A DNA stretch of 64,000 nt from Poronia punctata (GCA_022579005.1 MU401529.1:1-64000); one strand, 5' to 3'; shown: positions 48,588 through 61,300, counted from the first letter of the stretch. Numbers and translations: made by a program. The notes: a model not told the origin generated them from the sequence alone.

Positions 48588-51249
48588 ATGGCGACGAGAT
48601 ACATGGGAACCAGACTCTGGTCCCTACCCGGTCTCAACTCTCGTCAGGCTTCCCACCGCCTATTTGTCACTCGGACATCTCCGACGTACCAGCCGAGATG
48701 GACGGCATGGAAAACTCAACGCGCTTGGAAGAGCGGTATCCCTAGCTCATCCTCTCTCGATGACAAAGATGGGCATATAGACACTGCTCCTAATGAGGCT
48801 ATTCTCTGGTTCGACAGTAAGAATTCACTTCGAAGTTCTCCTGGCCCCTGGGCCAGACCACCTGAGTCCTGACTGATACTTGCATTGGCTGACAATCGCA
48901 GACTTATTCCCTCTAAAGGTTTCCGGCCTATCACGACTGCCATGGATAAACCCAGAGGATGACTTATCTGGGCTCATGAAGCGTTTCCAAAGCCGGAGCA
49001 TGGGGATTATGGACCCCATCAATCTAGTCAAACGAGCATTATCCGGCGAACTGCCCCTCAAGGTGACCGAGATCCATACCCGGCTCAAAGACGGCGGCGC
49101 ATTTGTCAAGTTTGAGTACCCACCCGATGTAACTGCCAAAGAGATAGAAGCGAGGATCTCCAAGTTGCTCACCGAGCGCCCTATCAAGCCTTTCTTCAGT
49201 CCCTTCCGCGGTATAAAGGCCGGCCTAGTGAAAGGTGTGCCGTGGATCGAAGACTTGCATAGGCTTCCCAAGAGTCGACTCCGCGTTGAGTTTGTCCCCA
49301 AGAATCCTGGAGAAGACGCCGTTGAGCTTTCACAGGAGACTCTTTATAGCATGTTCCGCCGATACGGGTCCATCTCTGAAATCACTTCGCAGCCTTGGGA
49401 CTCCAAGGTTTTACCCAAATTTGCCTACATCGACTTCGACTTCATGAGAGATGCCATCATGGCCCGAAACTGTCTTCACGGATATGTCGTGCCGGAAGAG
49501 CTGGGCGGAGGCAAACTCGGCACCAAGTTTCGCATCTCATATGAGCGAAGAACCAAGCCTCATCGCATATGGGATTGGATTACAAACCACCCACGAATCG
49601 TCGTACCCGTTCTCGTTGCTCTTCTTACAGGCCTCACCGTCGTTGTGTTTGACCCAATACGGTCCTTCTTTGTGAAAGCTCATGTGTCGCACAAGTTTCG
49701 CCTGAGCAACAGCGGAATATACAAGTGGCTTGAAAAACAGACGTCCGATCTGTTGGCTTTCAGGTGGGACAAGTCGGAACAGGCTGGTTTAGATGCCGTC
49801 TGGACGGACCGTAAAGATCTGATCGAGCAGATCCAGACATGGCTGATGGAAACGGCGGAAACCTTCATCGTTGTCCAAGGCCCGCGCGGCTCGGGCAAGA
49901 AGGAGCTCGTACTCGAGCAGGCTCTCAGGGATCGGCAAAACATCTTGGTGATCGATTGCAAGAAGATAGCAGAGGCCAGAGGCGAGTCGGTCATCATCAA
50001 GAAGATGGCTGCCGAAGTCGGCTACCGCCCAGTGTTCTCATGGGCCAATAGCATGAGCAGCATGGTCGACCTTGCCATCCAGAGCACAACTGGTGTGAAA
50101 GCGGGCTTCTCCGAGACACTCGACTCACAACTACGGAAGATCTTACAAACAGCAGCTGGTGCTTTGCAGAATCTGGGCTTGCAAAGCCGGTCCAAGAACG
50201 ACCCCGACGCCTCCCTTCCCCCGGATGCCTGGTTGGAAGCTCACCCTGAGAAGAGAGCCGTGGTTGTGATTGACAACTTCATGTACAGGAACGAAGACAA
50301 CGCGATTGTATATGACAGGTTAGGCGAATGGGCCGCAGCACTCGTCCAATCGGACGTAGCCCATGTCATATTCCTCACCGACGACTCATCATACACAAAA
50401 ACCCTGTCCAAATCGCTCCCGGACCGCGTCTTCCGACATGTCGCACTGGGCGATCTCTCGTTGGACGTAGCCAAACGATTTATTCAGAACCATTTGGATG
50501 CAGACTCGAGGAACCACGACGATTCTAAGAAGACGAACCAGCCTGAGAAACAACCAACAATCCAAAATGCAGAAGGCCTATCGGAGCTGGATGATTGTAT
50601 CGGCACACTTGGCGGACGTCTTACCGACCTCGAGTTTCTAGCCCGACGGATAAGGGCCGGCCAGTCCCCCAAACAAGCTGTTGCCGAGATCACAGAACAA
50701 TCTGCATCGGAGATCTTGAAAATGTTCCTTCTCCCGGGAAAGTCGACGGGGAATGGAGAGAACAAATGGTCGGTAGAGCAAGTCTGGTATCTCATCAAAG
50801 CCCTTTCCAAGAAGGACACTTTACGATATAACGAGGTAATCATCTCCGATACCTTTGCCTCTTCCCTCAGTGCGCCGGATGCGGAGACTGCTCTTGAGGG
50901 ACTGGCAAACGCCGAGTTGATCACCGTGCGTTCCGGCGCAGGCCGACCACGCAGTATTGCCGTCGGCAAACCAGTGTATCAAGCCGCCTTCCGCCAGTTA
51001 GCTTCTGACCCGGCCCTCGTCGCCAAGATGGACCTTGTCGTCCTCAAGGAACTGACCAAGATCGAGACGAAGAATATCGAAAAGGCCGAGAATGAACTGG
51101 TACTTCTCGGGTCGCTGCCCAAAGTTCCTTCTCAAACCGCACCACGTGTGTCTTATCTGTCAACCAAGATCGAGAGTGCCCAGAGGAAGATTGAGGCGTA
51201 TGAGAAAGAGATGGGCCAGTTAAAGAAGGTGCTTGTTACCGAGTACTAG
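48588..51249 (+). CDS. yme2: Mitochondrial escape protein 2 (Yme2/RNA12)
   Basis: Two exons, 48588-48816 and 48902-51249, give 858 residues. The first 60 residues are basic and Ser/Thr-rich without acidic residues, a good mitochondrial presequence. The junction rebuilds ILWFDNLFPLK. An RRM-like segment follows (SRLRVEFVPKN…PKFAYIDFDFMRDAIMARNCL), then one membrane segment (IVVPVLVALLTGLTVVVF). The intermembrane-space part carries a Walker A, GPRGSGKKEL, and a Walker B, AVVVIDNF. The C-terminus is a coiled coil. Yeast Yme2 is an inner-membrane protein that affects mitochondrial DNA escape and nucleoid structure. Confidence 0.94.
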
Positions 51250-52034
51250 AGGATGTAATAATAACTAGGTCCCTTCTTTAACTTGCTGTACACAAAACAT
51301 TGAAAAGAATAGGCAGGGGGGAAACTTTGTATGATACTGAAAGGGACGAAATACTAGCAATGGGAATTAGCGGCGGTGTTATGATGTGGAATAGAGACAT
51401 TCTTCTCAATACCTAAAGCAAACCTTCTCGTCTCTTACTAATGTTACCACTCTTGTTTACATGTTGAGCTTCAAATCAAGTAATAAATGTATCTGAAATA
51501 TTGGTATCAAAGTAGGTTATGTAAATGGCTGCGTAAAAACCTGACCTACACCCTCCAACACAAGAAAAGGGGGAAAGGAGCAAAGATGGAAGAAAAATAC
51601 CAATTTCATCGCTACTATATGACACTCCCAATCACCCACCTCCCCCCTTTCCGATTTCTTTTCGCCCCATCCATCCATCCATCCATCCTTCTTTTCCGCA
51701 GACATGAAAACCTCCCAATTTAATGTTGGCCAAAAGATGCAACAGAGACATGATGAGGATATAGTATCGAGAAAAAAAAACCCCAAGAAACCGCTCATCC
51801 AGTAGATATGCTTGTTTGTTTGTAAGTTGGTATGTTTTTGTTCAGTGTATCGCGAGCGGTACAAAATGTAATACACATAAACATAAACCTTTCGCTTGAC
51901 TGACAACAAGTAAAATTCTCATCCCTTTTTGTCCCCTAACATAACCTAACAAGAAAGATGCAAAGAGGTAAGATACATAAAACGAAGAAACAGAAAAAAG
52001 GCTTTCGTAGACAATATAATAGAATAAAGCCTCC
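51250..52034. other. Convergent intergenic region
   Basis: This 785-base spacer lies between the 3' ends of yme2 (+) and the CENP-C gene (-). It contains four CATC repeats (51668-51688). No gene is supported. Confidence 0.5.
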
Positions 52035-54343
52035 TTATGCTTTAGCTGTCCCTGGGTATCCTTCTCCTCCTTCTTCTTCATATATAGGTTCCGCAAGCAT
52101 CTCGCAACCTTGCGAGAAGAAGAGGCGGGAGGTCCTGTCGGTTTCGTTGCGTAAACTATAATTGTTTCCTGGGAAGTGGATCGTTTTGTTAGTTATGAAG
52201 ATTACTAAAGGGGAAGAATAAAAACATACCTCTTGGAACAAAAAACATGCCACCCTTGGCGATTCCGAATTCCGTCTGTCCGACCTTGACCTGGACATTC
52301 CCCGAATGGACGAAAAAGGCCAGGTGCATCTTGCGAGAGTTCTTGGTTCTCTTTTGCGAATTCGGTGGCAATTCGACGATTCCCGAGGCAAAGAAGGGCA
52401 GGCTGAGCGTCTTGGCAAACTTGAACGTCGCATCCTTGATATCCTTGAGCTGGATCGCGTTCTCCGATATGGCCAGCTCGACCGGCTCGACCTCGACCTG
52501 GTCTTCGTCTAGCGGCGGTTCGAACTCGTGTTCTGGCCTCCACACGATCACGTCGCCCTCGAGCCGGCCTTCTTCGTATTCCCAGTCTTCGCGCTCGACC
52601 TCTGCTTCTTCTTCTATTATGGTGGACGGCTTGGGTCGTCCGGGCTTTCGTCCGGCCGCGCGGCCACGACGCTTGTGTGTGGCTTCGTGTTGCGCCTCTT
52701 CCGTGCGTACGATGCCTTTGACGGTGGGCATCTTGAAGTGTCGGTTTCCAGAGTCGACGAATACTTTCTCGGCGTCTTCGTCATATTCGACGTGCTCTCC
52801 CTTCCACCATTCTAGCGGTTTAAACGATGTTCGGCCCGAGCGTGTCGTCTTTAGTGCGGTTATCTCTTCCCGTCGCACGGTGACAAGACCGCGGCTCTTG
52901 GGTAAAGGAGGGCCACGTTGTATCATTGGAGACTCGGCGCCAACTCCCGACGATTTCCGTTTCCGTCCAGGTTTGCCTTTTTCCCTTTCCACCACAGACC
53001 TCGACGAGCTGCTTTGTTCTGCTTTGCTGGGCTTGTTGAGTATTTTTTGACGCTTTGCACCCCTGGCCTCGTCTTCCACATTGTCTGTAGGAGCTTTTGC
53101 TGGCCTTCCACGTTTCGAAGCTTTAGGCGGGGTCGGGTCGGGAACAGGTTCGGGTTCGGATTCGGGTTCAGGTTCAGGTTCTGGAACAGGATCTGGTTCA
53201 TCTTCCTTGGGTTTGGAAGCGGCTTTGGGCCTTCCCCTTCTCTTTTTCACAGGTTCTTCATCCACTTCGTTTTCTTCTATCGACACCTCTGGCACTGGAG
53301 CATCGACCTTGTCCTCTTGTTCCTCATCAACTACAGTCTTGGGTTTGCGCCCTCTGCGACCAGGAGGCTTCGATTTGTTCGCCGATTTGAGTTTTTGGAC
53401 AACAGGCGCCTCCTCCTCCTCCTCTTCTTCTTCGTCTTGTTCCTCCTGTTCGAACTCTTCGGGCTCCGGAATCTCGTCATCATGCCCCGCAGTATCGATA
53501 AGTTCCATGGCATCCTCCTCTTCCTCATCTTCCTCTTCATCTTCTGCTTCGGGAGAAATATCAAGTTGTCGGGTCGGTTCCTCGTGATGTCGAGATGATT
53601 GAGAGTGACCATTAGTCAACTTTTCGCTGCGGCCTTTGGCGGCGCTACCCTTAGATTGCGCGTTCGCCTGTGGCCGCTTCGCCTGCGATGATGACGCCGA
53701 CGATGCCGACTTTGAAAAGTTAAGTTTGCGAGCAACTACGCGGTCAGAGCTTGGTTCCGGCGCAGGAACAACCTCGCCTCGGATGGGCGACGAGGTGGGG
53801 GGGAGGTGAGGGTTCTGTCGCGCAGGCGAACCCAAGTGCGTTTTTATAGGCGATCGACCGCGAGGAAGGGAAGGCCGACCTTGTTGTAGCTTTAGCATCG
53901 TGCCCGGCCCGATTTCAGACCCTACACCAGCAAGTCAATATGTCAGACATTATATGCAGTTTAAAACAGCATCTTCTTTATTCTTCGTCGGACAGGGGTG
54001 TACGTACCATCGTCTATCTCCATATCCTGTTCGTCCTGGTCGCTTGGATTGTCCTCCCTCGTGGATGTAGGGTGTGGTTTCCGCGAACTAGGCGCAGCCT
54101 TCACGTCGCTTTCGGGTGAAGAGAAAATGTCCATTTTTTCAAAGCCATGTTCATCGCGTACGTTCGATTCCGGTAATTCGATTCCGGTTCGTCTGATTTA
54201 TACAGTCAGCAACAGAGCATAATACTTGATGCAACCGACTCGGAGCATAGTAATATAATGTACCTCCCAACCACTCCCAGGCTATAAACATGTTCATTTG
54301 TCGATTGTGTCTGTCGCCGCGCGGTTTGGCCCCGGGGCGCCAT
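52035..54343 (-). CDS. CENP-C/Mif2 kinetochore protein
   Basis: Four exons on the minus strand (54264-54343, 54008-54192, 52230-53921, 52035-52168) give 696 residues. The start is MAPRGQTARRQTQS. A long charged middle includes Glu/Asp runs near 215-260. The CENP-C signature RTSFKPLEWWKGEHVEY lies near residue 453 and binds the centromeric nucleosome. The C-terminal Mif2 cupin domain (AFFVHSGNVQVKVG…GGMFFVPRGNNYSL) mediates dimerisation and is completed by exon 4. At least four AT-hook-like basic patches precede the signature (RRGRKPK, RRGRPKA, KRGRPAK, GRKPGRPKP). By family it links centromeric chromatin to the inner kinetochore. Confidence 0.95.
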
Positions 54344-55896
54344 CTTTGTTGAGAATTACCGATTGAATTGACCGGTCGCTAGTAAATAAATACAAAAAAA
54401 AAAGGAGGACAAGTGAGACTCAACAACCAGCAAGCGACTAGAGCTAACCTGGACCAGAATTGCGGTTGGAAATGGTACGGCGAACAATGGTGGGGAGTTG
54501 GGAACGCGCAAGACGACGCGATGCTCTTTGTAACAGGATAACAAGAAACAGGGTGTCTCAGTACATTGCCCAGACTACATGTTTACTTGCTTCCTGGTTA
54601 GGTCCGCGCTGTGACCCACTTGGCTTCGACAAAAAACTGGCCCCATCTGTAGTGGGGCTCTGGAGAGCGCCTTTGACGGTACCTAGATACATACATGTTA
54701 ATTGATTTCCATAGGTAGTCCGTGCACGTCTATCTACTCGTACTCGTACCTTAACTTGCGGTAATCATCCACGCGAGATGTGATATATCTGCTTTTTATA
54801 CTCCCAATGGTAAACCTACTTACCATCATAGCGTAGCAATAAGATTTTACAAAAGCATCCCAGATACCAGTAGCCGGGCAATCTACCTAAAATTGTCTTT
54901 CACAGGTGCGATGGCTGATCCTTAAGAACGAGCTAACCTAGACCATTCATTGTGAGAGGCCAGGAAAGTGAACTCCCTGTCAATTTTTTGCAGCATAATG
55001 GATAGAAAAAGTTCGTTTTCATTTGTGTACGTCCAGAATATCAATAACCACTCATATTTTAAGAGGCAATTCACTACTTCTGGTCAGGGTAATAAGCCAA
55101 TCAACTTACTTGTAATCGATTACGTTGACTCTCCTTCAGCCAATGTCACTCACAGCAGGCTAACCTTGTTTACCATCCTATTCAAAGCGGCAAACACCAT
55201 ATAAGCCAGGAACCATGGCCAATACAAGGCTCAAGATACCAAACCTTGATATGCTAAGGATAGGTGTCAAATATGCAAGGTATGAGATTAAACCCGAAAA
55301 AAAAGGCCGAACTTTCGAGACCGGAGGTCAATCTCATAACACCGACCAAGATCGCTAAAGGACCATAGGTCAGACTGAATATGGGGCATACTGGGTATGA
55401 GAAGCCGTCATTTGGGCACACAGTATTCTTTACCACGGCCTGGATAGACCTTCATACCCTTGGCCAAGCTATGACCTACAATATACGAGTACGGTATCCG
55501 GGGGGAAGAGGTGCCTGCTACGTCCATGATACAACCAATGGCATTCCACTCATCATGCATTCATAAACTGAAAATGTCCGGTTCCCTTGGTGACTGAACC
55601 TGGTCGGTGCCATATCCCGGTGGCATTACGACACATCCTACAGCAGAAGTCGCTCGTTGCATTTCGAACTCTTTATGGGCACCGGACTTCCGGTGTGTAA
55701 GTTTACGATATGTGGCCAATGCAAGCGAGTCACTCGTTCAAGTCCGGGGATAAATAACACCCTCTCCCCCCATTTCTCTTTCTCTCTCATGATTCTCAAC
55801 CATTGCGCTCAGATACACAGTCTACAGCCCAAAATCTCAACTGTTCCAACGAGAAATTCATACTTCATTTCAGTACCATCCAAGCAAAGTCACACT
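54344..55896. other. Divergent intergenic region
   Basis: About 1.55 kb between the CENP-C gene (-) and the orphan gene (+). It has an overlapping TACTCGTA pair (54735-54748) and a reversed copy (55484-55491). Pyrimidine-rich DNA at 55762-55792 probably belongs to the orphan's leader. No further gene is supported. Confidence 0.5.
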
Positions 55897-56610
55897 ATGT
55901 CTCAAGCCTTCACAATGCCACCAAATGCGCCCCCTCCATATGTCGACGTGGTCAGATTCATCGACGACCTGGACATAGCCATGAGTATACAAAACGGCAA
56001 CTCTTCCAGCCCAAGCCCCGCCGCCCCCTCAACATCCGAGGAGGCCAATTACCCCGGGGAAGAGGAAGAGATCACCGAGCTCGCCCCGTGGCAGAAGAGA
56101 TGGAACCTCGAATGGCTCCACGAGGCCTTCATCCCACACCTCCGCCACATCGGCTGCCACAAAATCTTCCCACGAAAATTCCTCTCCTCCTGCAAGAAGC
56201 AGGCCTGCCCCCGACACCAGATCAAAAAGGTCGCCAAAGACCTCTGGGACCGCTGCCGACTACACGGCAGCAGAAAAACATGGAAGACGGTGGCGATTCT
56301 TGAAGAGTGCGGCGACAATCCCCGCTGGGAAGGCGAGCTAACGATCAAGTGGATCCGAAAGGGATCCAACAGCGATCCCGAATTCTTCCCTGGCCCCGAG
56401 AACATCAAATGGGCCTATACCTTCTCACCCTCTGGGGACCGCTGGCTACACGGAGACGAGGTCTCCGACCGATCGCCCCGCGTCCCTTTCGTCTTGGAGG
56501 ATGGACAAGTGCTCCGAAATGTCAAGGCCACTGCGACCCTTGACATTGCCGACGAGGAGACTTTCGGAGGGGAGAGATCTTGTCGCCACTGTGGCGGCAA
56601 AGATCAATAA
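55897..56610 (+). CDS. Orphan 237-residue protein, Trp- and Cys-rich
   Basis: I do not recognise this protein. The frame is open from 55657, but the ATG at 55897 (MSQAFTMPPNAPPPYVDVV) is preferred because the DNA before it is a pyrimidine-rich leader. Residues 1-60 are Pro/Ser/Glu-rich. Residues 65-220 form a dense domain with many Trp (APWQKRWNLEWLHEAF, KDLWDRC, TIKWIRKG, IKWAYTF) and several Cys and His, ending in SCRHCGG. The CxxC pattern may bind zinc. Codons end in C in the domain, which supports real coding. No signal peptide or membrane segment is visible. A minisatellite begins at its stop codon. Confidence 0.7.
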   Translation: MSQAFTMPPNAPPPYVDVVRFIDDLDIAMSIQNGNSSSPSPAAPSTSEEANYPGEEEEITELAPWQKRWNLEWLHEAFIPHLRHIGCHKIFPRKFLSSCKKQACPRHQIKKVAKDLWDRCRLHGSRKTWKTVAILEECGDNPRWEGELTIKWIRKGSNSDPEFFPGPENIKWAYTFSPSGDRWLHGDEVSDRSPRVPFVLEDGQVLRNVKATATLDIADEETFGGERSCRHCGGKDQ

Positions 56611-56905
56611 GCGACTTTTGTTTTTTTCCTTTCCATCAGCGATACCAACATAATTATTAAGAGCGACTTTGTTTTCCCCTCAGCGATACCCATCAGCGAT
56701 ACCAACATGATTATGAAGAGCGACTTTGTTTTCCCCTCAGCGTTACCAACATAATTATGAAGAGCGACTTTGTTTTTCTATCAGCGATACCCATCAGCGA
56801 TACCCGTCAGCGATATCAACATAAGATACCCATCAGCGATACCAACATAATTATGAAAAGCGACTTTGTTTTTCTATCAGCGACACCAATACGATTATGA
56901 AGAGC
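56608..56905. repeat. Interspersed minisatellite abutting the orphan gene's stop codon
   Basis: Two alternating short units fill the stretch. AGCGACTTTGTTTT occurs about five times (starting near 56610, 56663, 56718, 56762 and 56859), and CAGCGATACC(CAACATAATTATGAAG) occurs in full or in part about nine times. Spacing varies because the CAGCGATACC piece is locally doubled or tripled. The array begins at the TAA of the orphan gene. The variable spacing and low complexity exclude a CRISPR array. Confidence 0.9.
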
Positions 56906-57330
56906 GAGGGCGAAGAGGGGTTGGCGAGCGATGCCCCCCCCTTTTTTTTCGGGTTTTCTTTTTTCACCAAATATATCCTACTCATCAGACCAGCGGTACT
57001 TGAAGTTTGGGCGTTCCTTTCTTCCCGACCACAATACCAGAGACCCATGCAAATTGAGTGCAGCAGACGAGTAATCATTATACCATCTCACAAGTTGATA
57101 ACAAAATTTGTGTTAGTTACCTATATAGATGGATCGTTTGTCGCTGCATCCCCCAGAACTGGCGATAATACCTAACTCCTATCCGACAAAAAGGGGTCGG
57201 TAAGTACATATAGCAAAGATCATTTGCTAACTATCTAGATCAAGTCCTCCCTGCGTCCCTACGCTCTGGACATACCTACCATCCGACAGTATAGCTTGGA
57301 GTTCCACCCGACTTCAGGAATCAGGATATA

Positions 57331-57368
<38 letters not shown>

Positions 57369-57938
57369 TTAGGTTTGTTTAAGGTCGACGGGTGGCGGTG
57401 CGCAAAGTGTGGTGTGATACCGTGTGAGTAGGTAAGTCGGTAAGTAAATACCTAGGTACTCAGACAAGGCAAATAAAGTTGGTGATGAGACGCGAGGTGG
57501 GAGGGTTTCAAACGCAAGGCCGTGTGTTCCCCGCATAAACATTTTAGGTTTAAACTTTTTGGGAAACAAGTACCTACCTACCTAACCTACATATAGACTA
57601 GGATCGTAGGAAAGGGTAATACTGTATTTTGATGTACGTATACCTAGTCGTATTCATGATTTCGATCTATCAACACCAAATATGTCTAAAAATAAATGCA
57701 TCGCTCATTTCGTATCCATCCAATGAAATAAAATATAAAAAGCATCAGTCATTTCCACATCTATCCAATGAAAACCGAATGACCAACATTAAACCATGCG
57801 CTTTCGTAATGCAATTGATAACATGCCTGCTTAAACAACATAGAAAACAAACAGAGAAGCAAAAAAAGATGTCGTAGGTAAAGTAATTGAAATAGCAAGC
57901 TGTAATGGTTAGGTGGGTAAGTATGTAGGTAAGGCAAG
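56906..57938. other. Intergenic, with A35 run
   Basis: This stretch holds a C7/T8 run (56935-56950) and an A35 homopolymer (57332-57366). No gene is supported. Short open frames on the minus strand at 57745-57955 are read through the end of the neighbouring small gene and are not convincing. Confidence 0.5.
57332..57366. repeat. A35 homopolymer
   Basis: A run of 35 A ends in GGTTAGG. No target-site duplication or coding sequence lies before it, so a retroposed gene is not supported. Confidence 0.9.
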
Positions 57939-58319
57939 TCACCTTCCGGGGACATGTATCTGTGCGGCTAATATCCCGGCCATGCGGGCCTTAGACTGGG
58001 CCACGGTGAGCGGCGGATTATTAGGACCGGGATTCTGGGGCGGCGGTCGTAACACCCGGTCCTCGGCGTGGAGGTGCGAGTTGACGTACCGCTGCATGCT
58101 GTAGGACAAATCGACCTCCACGTTAATCAATGGACGCTGGTCGGCTCGGCTGGAAAGTAAGTCAGTAAATAAATAATCGATGTTCTCAATAATAATAATG
58201 AAGAAAACCCAAAAAAGACGTTTTGTCCTTGCGATCAGGGGATGCAACATGAAATATCACAAGACTGACTTGAGATGTACGTTTTGGACAGCACGTGCGG
58301 CCCCGTTATTTTGTGCCAT
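57939..58319 (-). CDS. Small two-exon gene, 86-residue protein of unknown function
   Basis: Exon 1 (58270-58319) encodes MAQNNGAARAVQNVHL. A 120-base intron with GTCAGT donor, CTGAC branch site and TTTCCAG acceptor follows, and exon 2 (57939-58149) continues …NRADQRPLINVEVDLSYSMQRYVNSH and ends HVPGR-stop. Frame joins across the splice, and exon 2 has C/G-ending codons unlike the flanks. The middle has a Pro-rich hinge (RPPPQNPGPNNPP) followed by a helical LTVAQSKARMAGILAAQIHV. There is no signal peptide or clear membrane segment. I do not recognise the family. A further 3' exon after a GTGACT donor at the stop is possible but not supported. Confidence 0.65.
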
Positions 58320-61300
58320 TATAGGCGCCGATTACAGGGGACCGCTCTGGGTGGGTGGTTGCCCTTTTCGGTAGGTACGTGGGGCCTCAAGGTACAGTAG
58401 TCTGGGTCGTGACAGGCACAGGGTCTTCCCCAGTGTGTGTGTGTGTGTGTAATATCTCCGTGCTACCAACTAAGTACCTAACCGAGAAGGGAATGATGGC
58501 AAGCCTCGGATGGATCCGTGTACTCGTATTAATGTAGGTCTGGTAGGTATGATAAAGTGTACTCCGGTACTCGGTATTGCAATGGATGTTCCGACTTTCC
58601 AGGGTTAAGAAAGCGTAACTTAAAAAGTAGGCATCTATCTATGTCGTATGTTGGTGTGTATAACCGGAAGCCGGAAAGTCATTGGTGAATTCGAGTTTTT
58701 GTGGTAATCAGGGTATCAGGATACCAAGATTGTCGCAACAGCTAGGAATCGAAGGGTGTGTTGATCGGCGCAAGTCATGTTGGATTCGAACAAGATCGGT
58801 CGAGTTGAAAATAGAAACAGGAATTTTGTGCTTCTTATAACATTATATAAGAAATCCTGGCTGCTTCTGCCGACGGCCGGACAGGTCCCAGGGACGAGCC
58901 TTAGTCCGCCTCTCACGCTTCAGGTGTGAGTGAATGGTTTGGATGCGATTTAGGTACTTTCTTCCATCAACTGCGTGTAACTCAGGTTGGTCTGCTGCAG
59001 GCTCAGGTTACAAGGGTGGGGTTAACCTCATGTTGTCTACATACTCCGCAGGCTGACAGCTTGTCCGTCTAGGTACCACCCTGGTTCGTTTGCCTCGCCG
59101 TGATTGTTCTGCGGCCGAATGAGATGCATGTATGATCTGTGCAGGATTGGGGTTGTAGGGCCAATGTCGTATTCCGCCCAGCCTTTGTAGAATGTGCATT
59201 AATACACATGGTGCTTATGGGTAGTGTACAGAGATACAACAACAACAAGGCAACCTAAAGATTATCACAGCAGTATCTATCGCAATATTATGTGTTGTTC
59301 GACAAGATGATCATGCCAAGAGTATGAGATCTGAAGTGTGTTGATCTTTTTCCGCTTCGAGGTATAGCAGCAACGGCGCGCCCATTGCGGCGAACTGACA
59401 TTCCTGTAATCTCCTCAATGAGCCCTGTTGCGTCTCTGAGTTTTTTCTCTCTCTCTCTTTTACCCCATCCACCTTCACCTGAGGACACCTGACCCCATAA
59501 CAGTCAAGGCGACTAGATAGTCAACACCATGTCGGGATCGCCAGATTGCCACCAAAGTCGTACCATGTTTTCCTCCGCGTGATGATTAAGGTTGGTCGAT
59601 CGTCGCTTTGCCGGCGGGGATTCGGGAATACGAACGCGCGCCGTCTTACTATCATTGCATACTTCTACAGCTAAGATTTTCGAGGAAAGCCATTGCACCT
59701 ACTAAAGATATTGCTGGCGAGAGGCAAGTGAATTGTATTCTCTCCACACCGAAATAGAGTGACGTCGGCGCTCGTACTCATCGTCAGGATGCAGGAACTA
59801 TCATGGGAATTATGACAAGTGACGTAGAAATCAGGCCATAACTTTTGTCGCTTGGGGAAGATAGTAGTATGCCGGTATTTTGTTCTTATGGGTAGTCAGT
59901 AATCCGGCGAATGCACATATTGTACAAGTAGTCCACAGCTATGCTCTCCCAAACTATCTTAGTCTATACGTACCTCTTTGCAAGTGTAATTGCACAGAAA
60001 AAGAAAACCCCCAAGATAATAGATATTAGTAGTAGAGATGGAAATCTAAGCGAGTTGTGCAAGCGACAGATCTAGAAATTCCAGGGACCATCACGCGTCC
60101 CTTGATGCAGGAGTGTGTGCTTTTTTCTCCTAACCCATCAGCTGGTCTACGTCATCAAATTATGGCAAAGCCCTATGGAGGCGCTGAGCAATGGCGTGCA
60201 GTAGTTGGCCGGGCAGGGCCTGGCTGACCAAGGCTTGTTGAACCCTTGGAAGATTATCCTAAACATGGGCTTGTCAGATTTCGATCCAAGCAATGGTGGG
60301 AAATCAAGCAAAAGCCCTGAGTGATTACAGATTTCAGTCGTTTCTCTCTTTTACACGGGTTCGTGACTACTATTGTCTTGCGGTCAATATGTTTCGAAGC
60401 CCCAAAAAGTACTGCCTGCAAGAAACATGACGTAGGTAACCTAGGCACGGCTAGGTAAAGAACGATTGAGAAGCGAAGATCTCGACAAAATAGCAAATTA
60501 CCTTCCCTGTGCTCGAGGACGGGGCATGGATTGTTCAAAATAGTACAGGGTGGTCCTGGTGGTAAGTAGTAGGCTGAAGTAACCTTTTTAGGTACATGTA
60601 GGAATAGCCGCATGGTCGCCTTTTTCTGGTGGTATGTACGGAAGTACTCGTAATAATACAGTTCGCAATTTTTGCAGGTGGTTCGCAAAACTTCGGATTC
60701 CCAACAAAGGTACCTATGTACAGCAGGTACACGTCAGACGTGGTGGACTTGTTATGCGCCCGTCAGGCACCTTCTTTCCAGGAACTGAATGGAATGGCGG
60801 GCTCCTGTCTCTGTACCTTCCCCAAAAACTTTGGAAAAAGGCAACGAGCCATCTCCAGCCCTTATTCGGCCACGCCTTTTCCAATACGTACACAGTAGGT
60901 AGTACGTACTTACCTAACTTATTATATCCAGGGATGGACATTTCTAGAAGCTAAAAAGAAGCATGGCTTGTTGCCTTTCCACAAGAAAATCTCCGCGTAT
61001 GTGGGGATATCACTTGGGGTCTTGCACACGTAAGCAATGGCATACGCGGACAACAAGTACGTGTACACATACCTACTCGTAGTCCAAACCCCCCCGGAAG
61101 GTAAAGTACTTTGACGTCGGACAATCAGTCTTGATAGAATTGCATCATCACCGGGCTCTGCCCGGACAGCGCCGAGCTTTCGAGTTTCATCTGAACAACA
61201 TATCGCAAGACAAGGTTGAAAACATGGTGTCCCATTTGTTTGTTTTTGCGGTTGAAACCCCTAAAACTGAGCTTACATGATAAAAGACCCCTCAAGTTTC

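Noticed and set aside
53081..53587. Ser-rich open frame on the plus strand inside the CENP-C gene
   Set aside because: It mirrors the Glu/Asp- and Pro-rich coding strand of CENP-C; low complexity only.
56608..56905. CRISPR-like repeat array
   Set aside because: Irregular unit spacing, nested duplications and a eukaryotic setting; it is a minisatellite.
57332..57366. A35 run as the tail of a retroposed gene or LINE
   Set aside because: No coding remnant before it and no target-site duplication.
57745..57955. 3' continuation of the 86-residue gene through a GTGACT donor
   Set aside because: The following frame is hydrophobic and Phe/Leu-rich without family support, and the branch-to-acceptor distance is too short.
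58716..60941. Several open frames of 60-145 codons in the 58.7-61 kb region
   Set aside because: No splice-consistent partners, no motif and poor codon bias.
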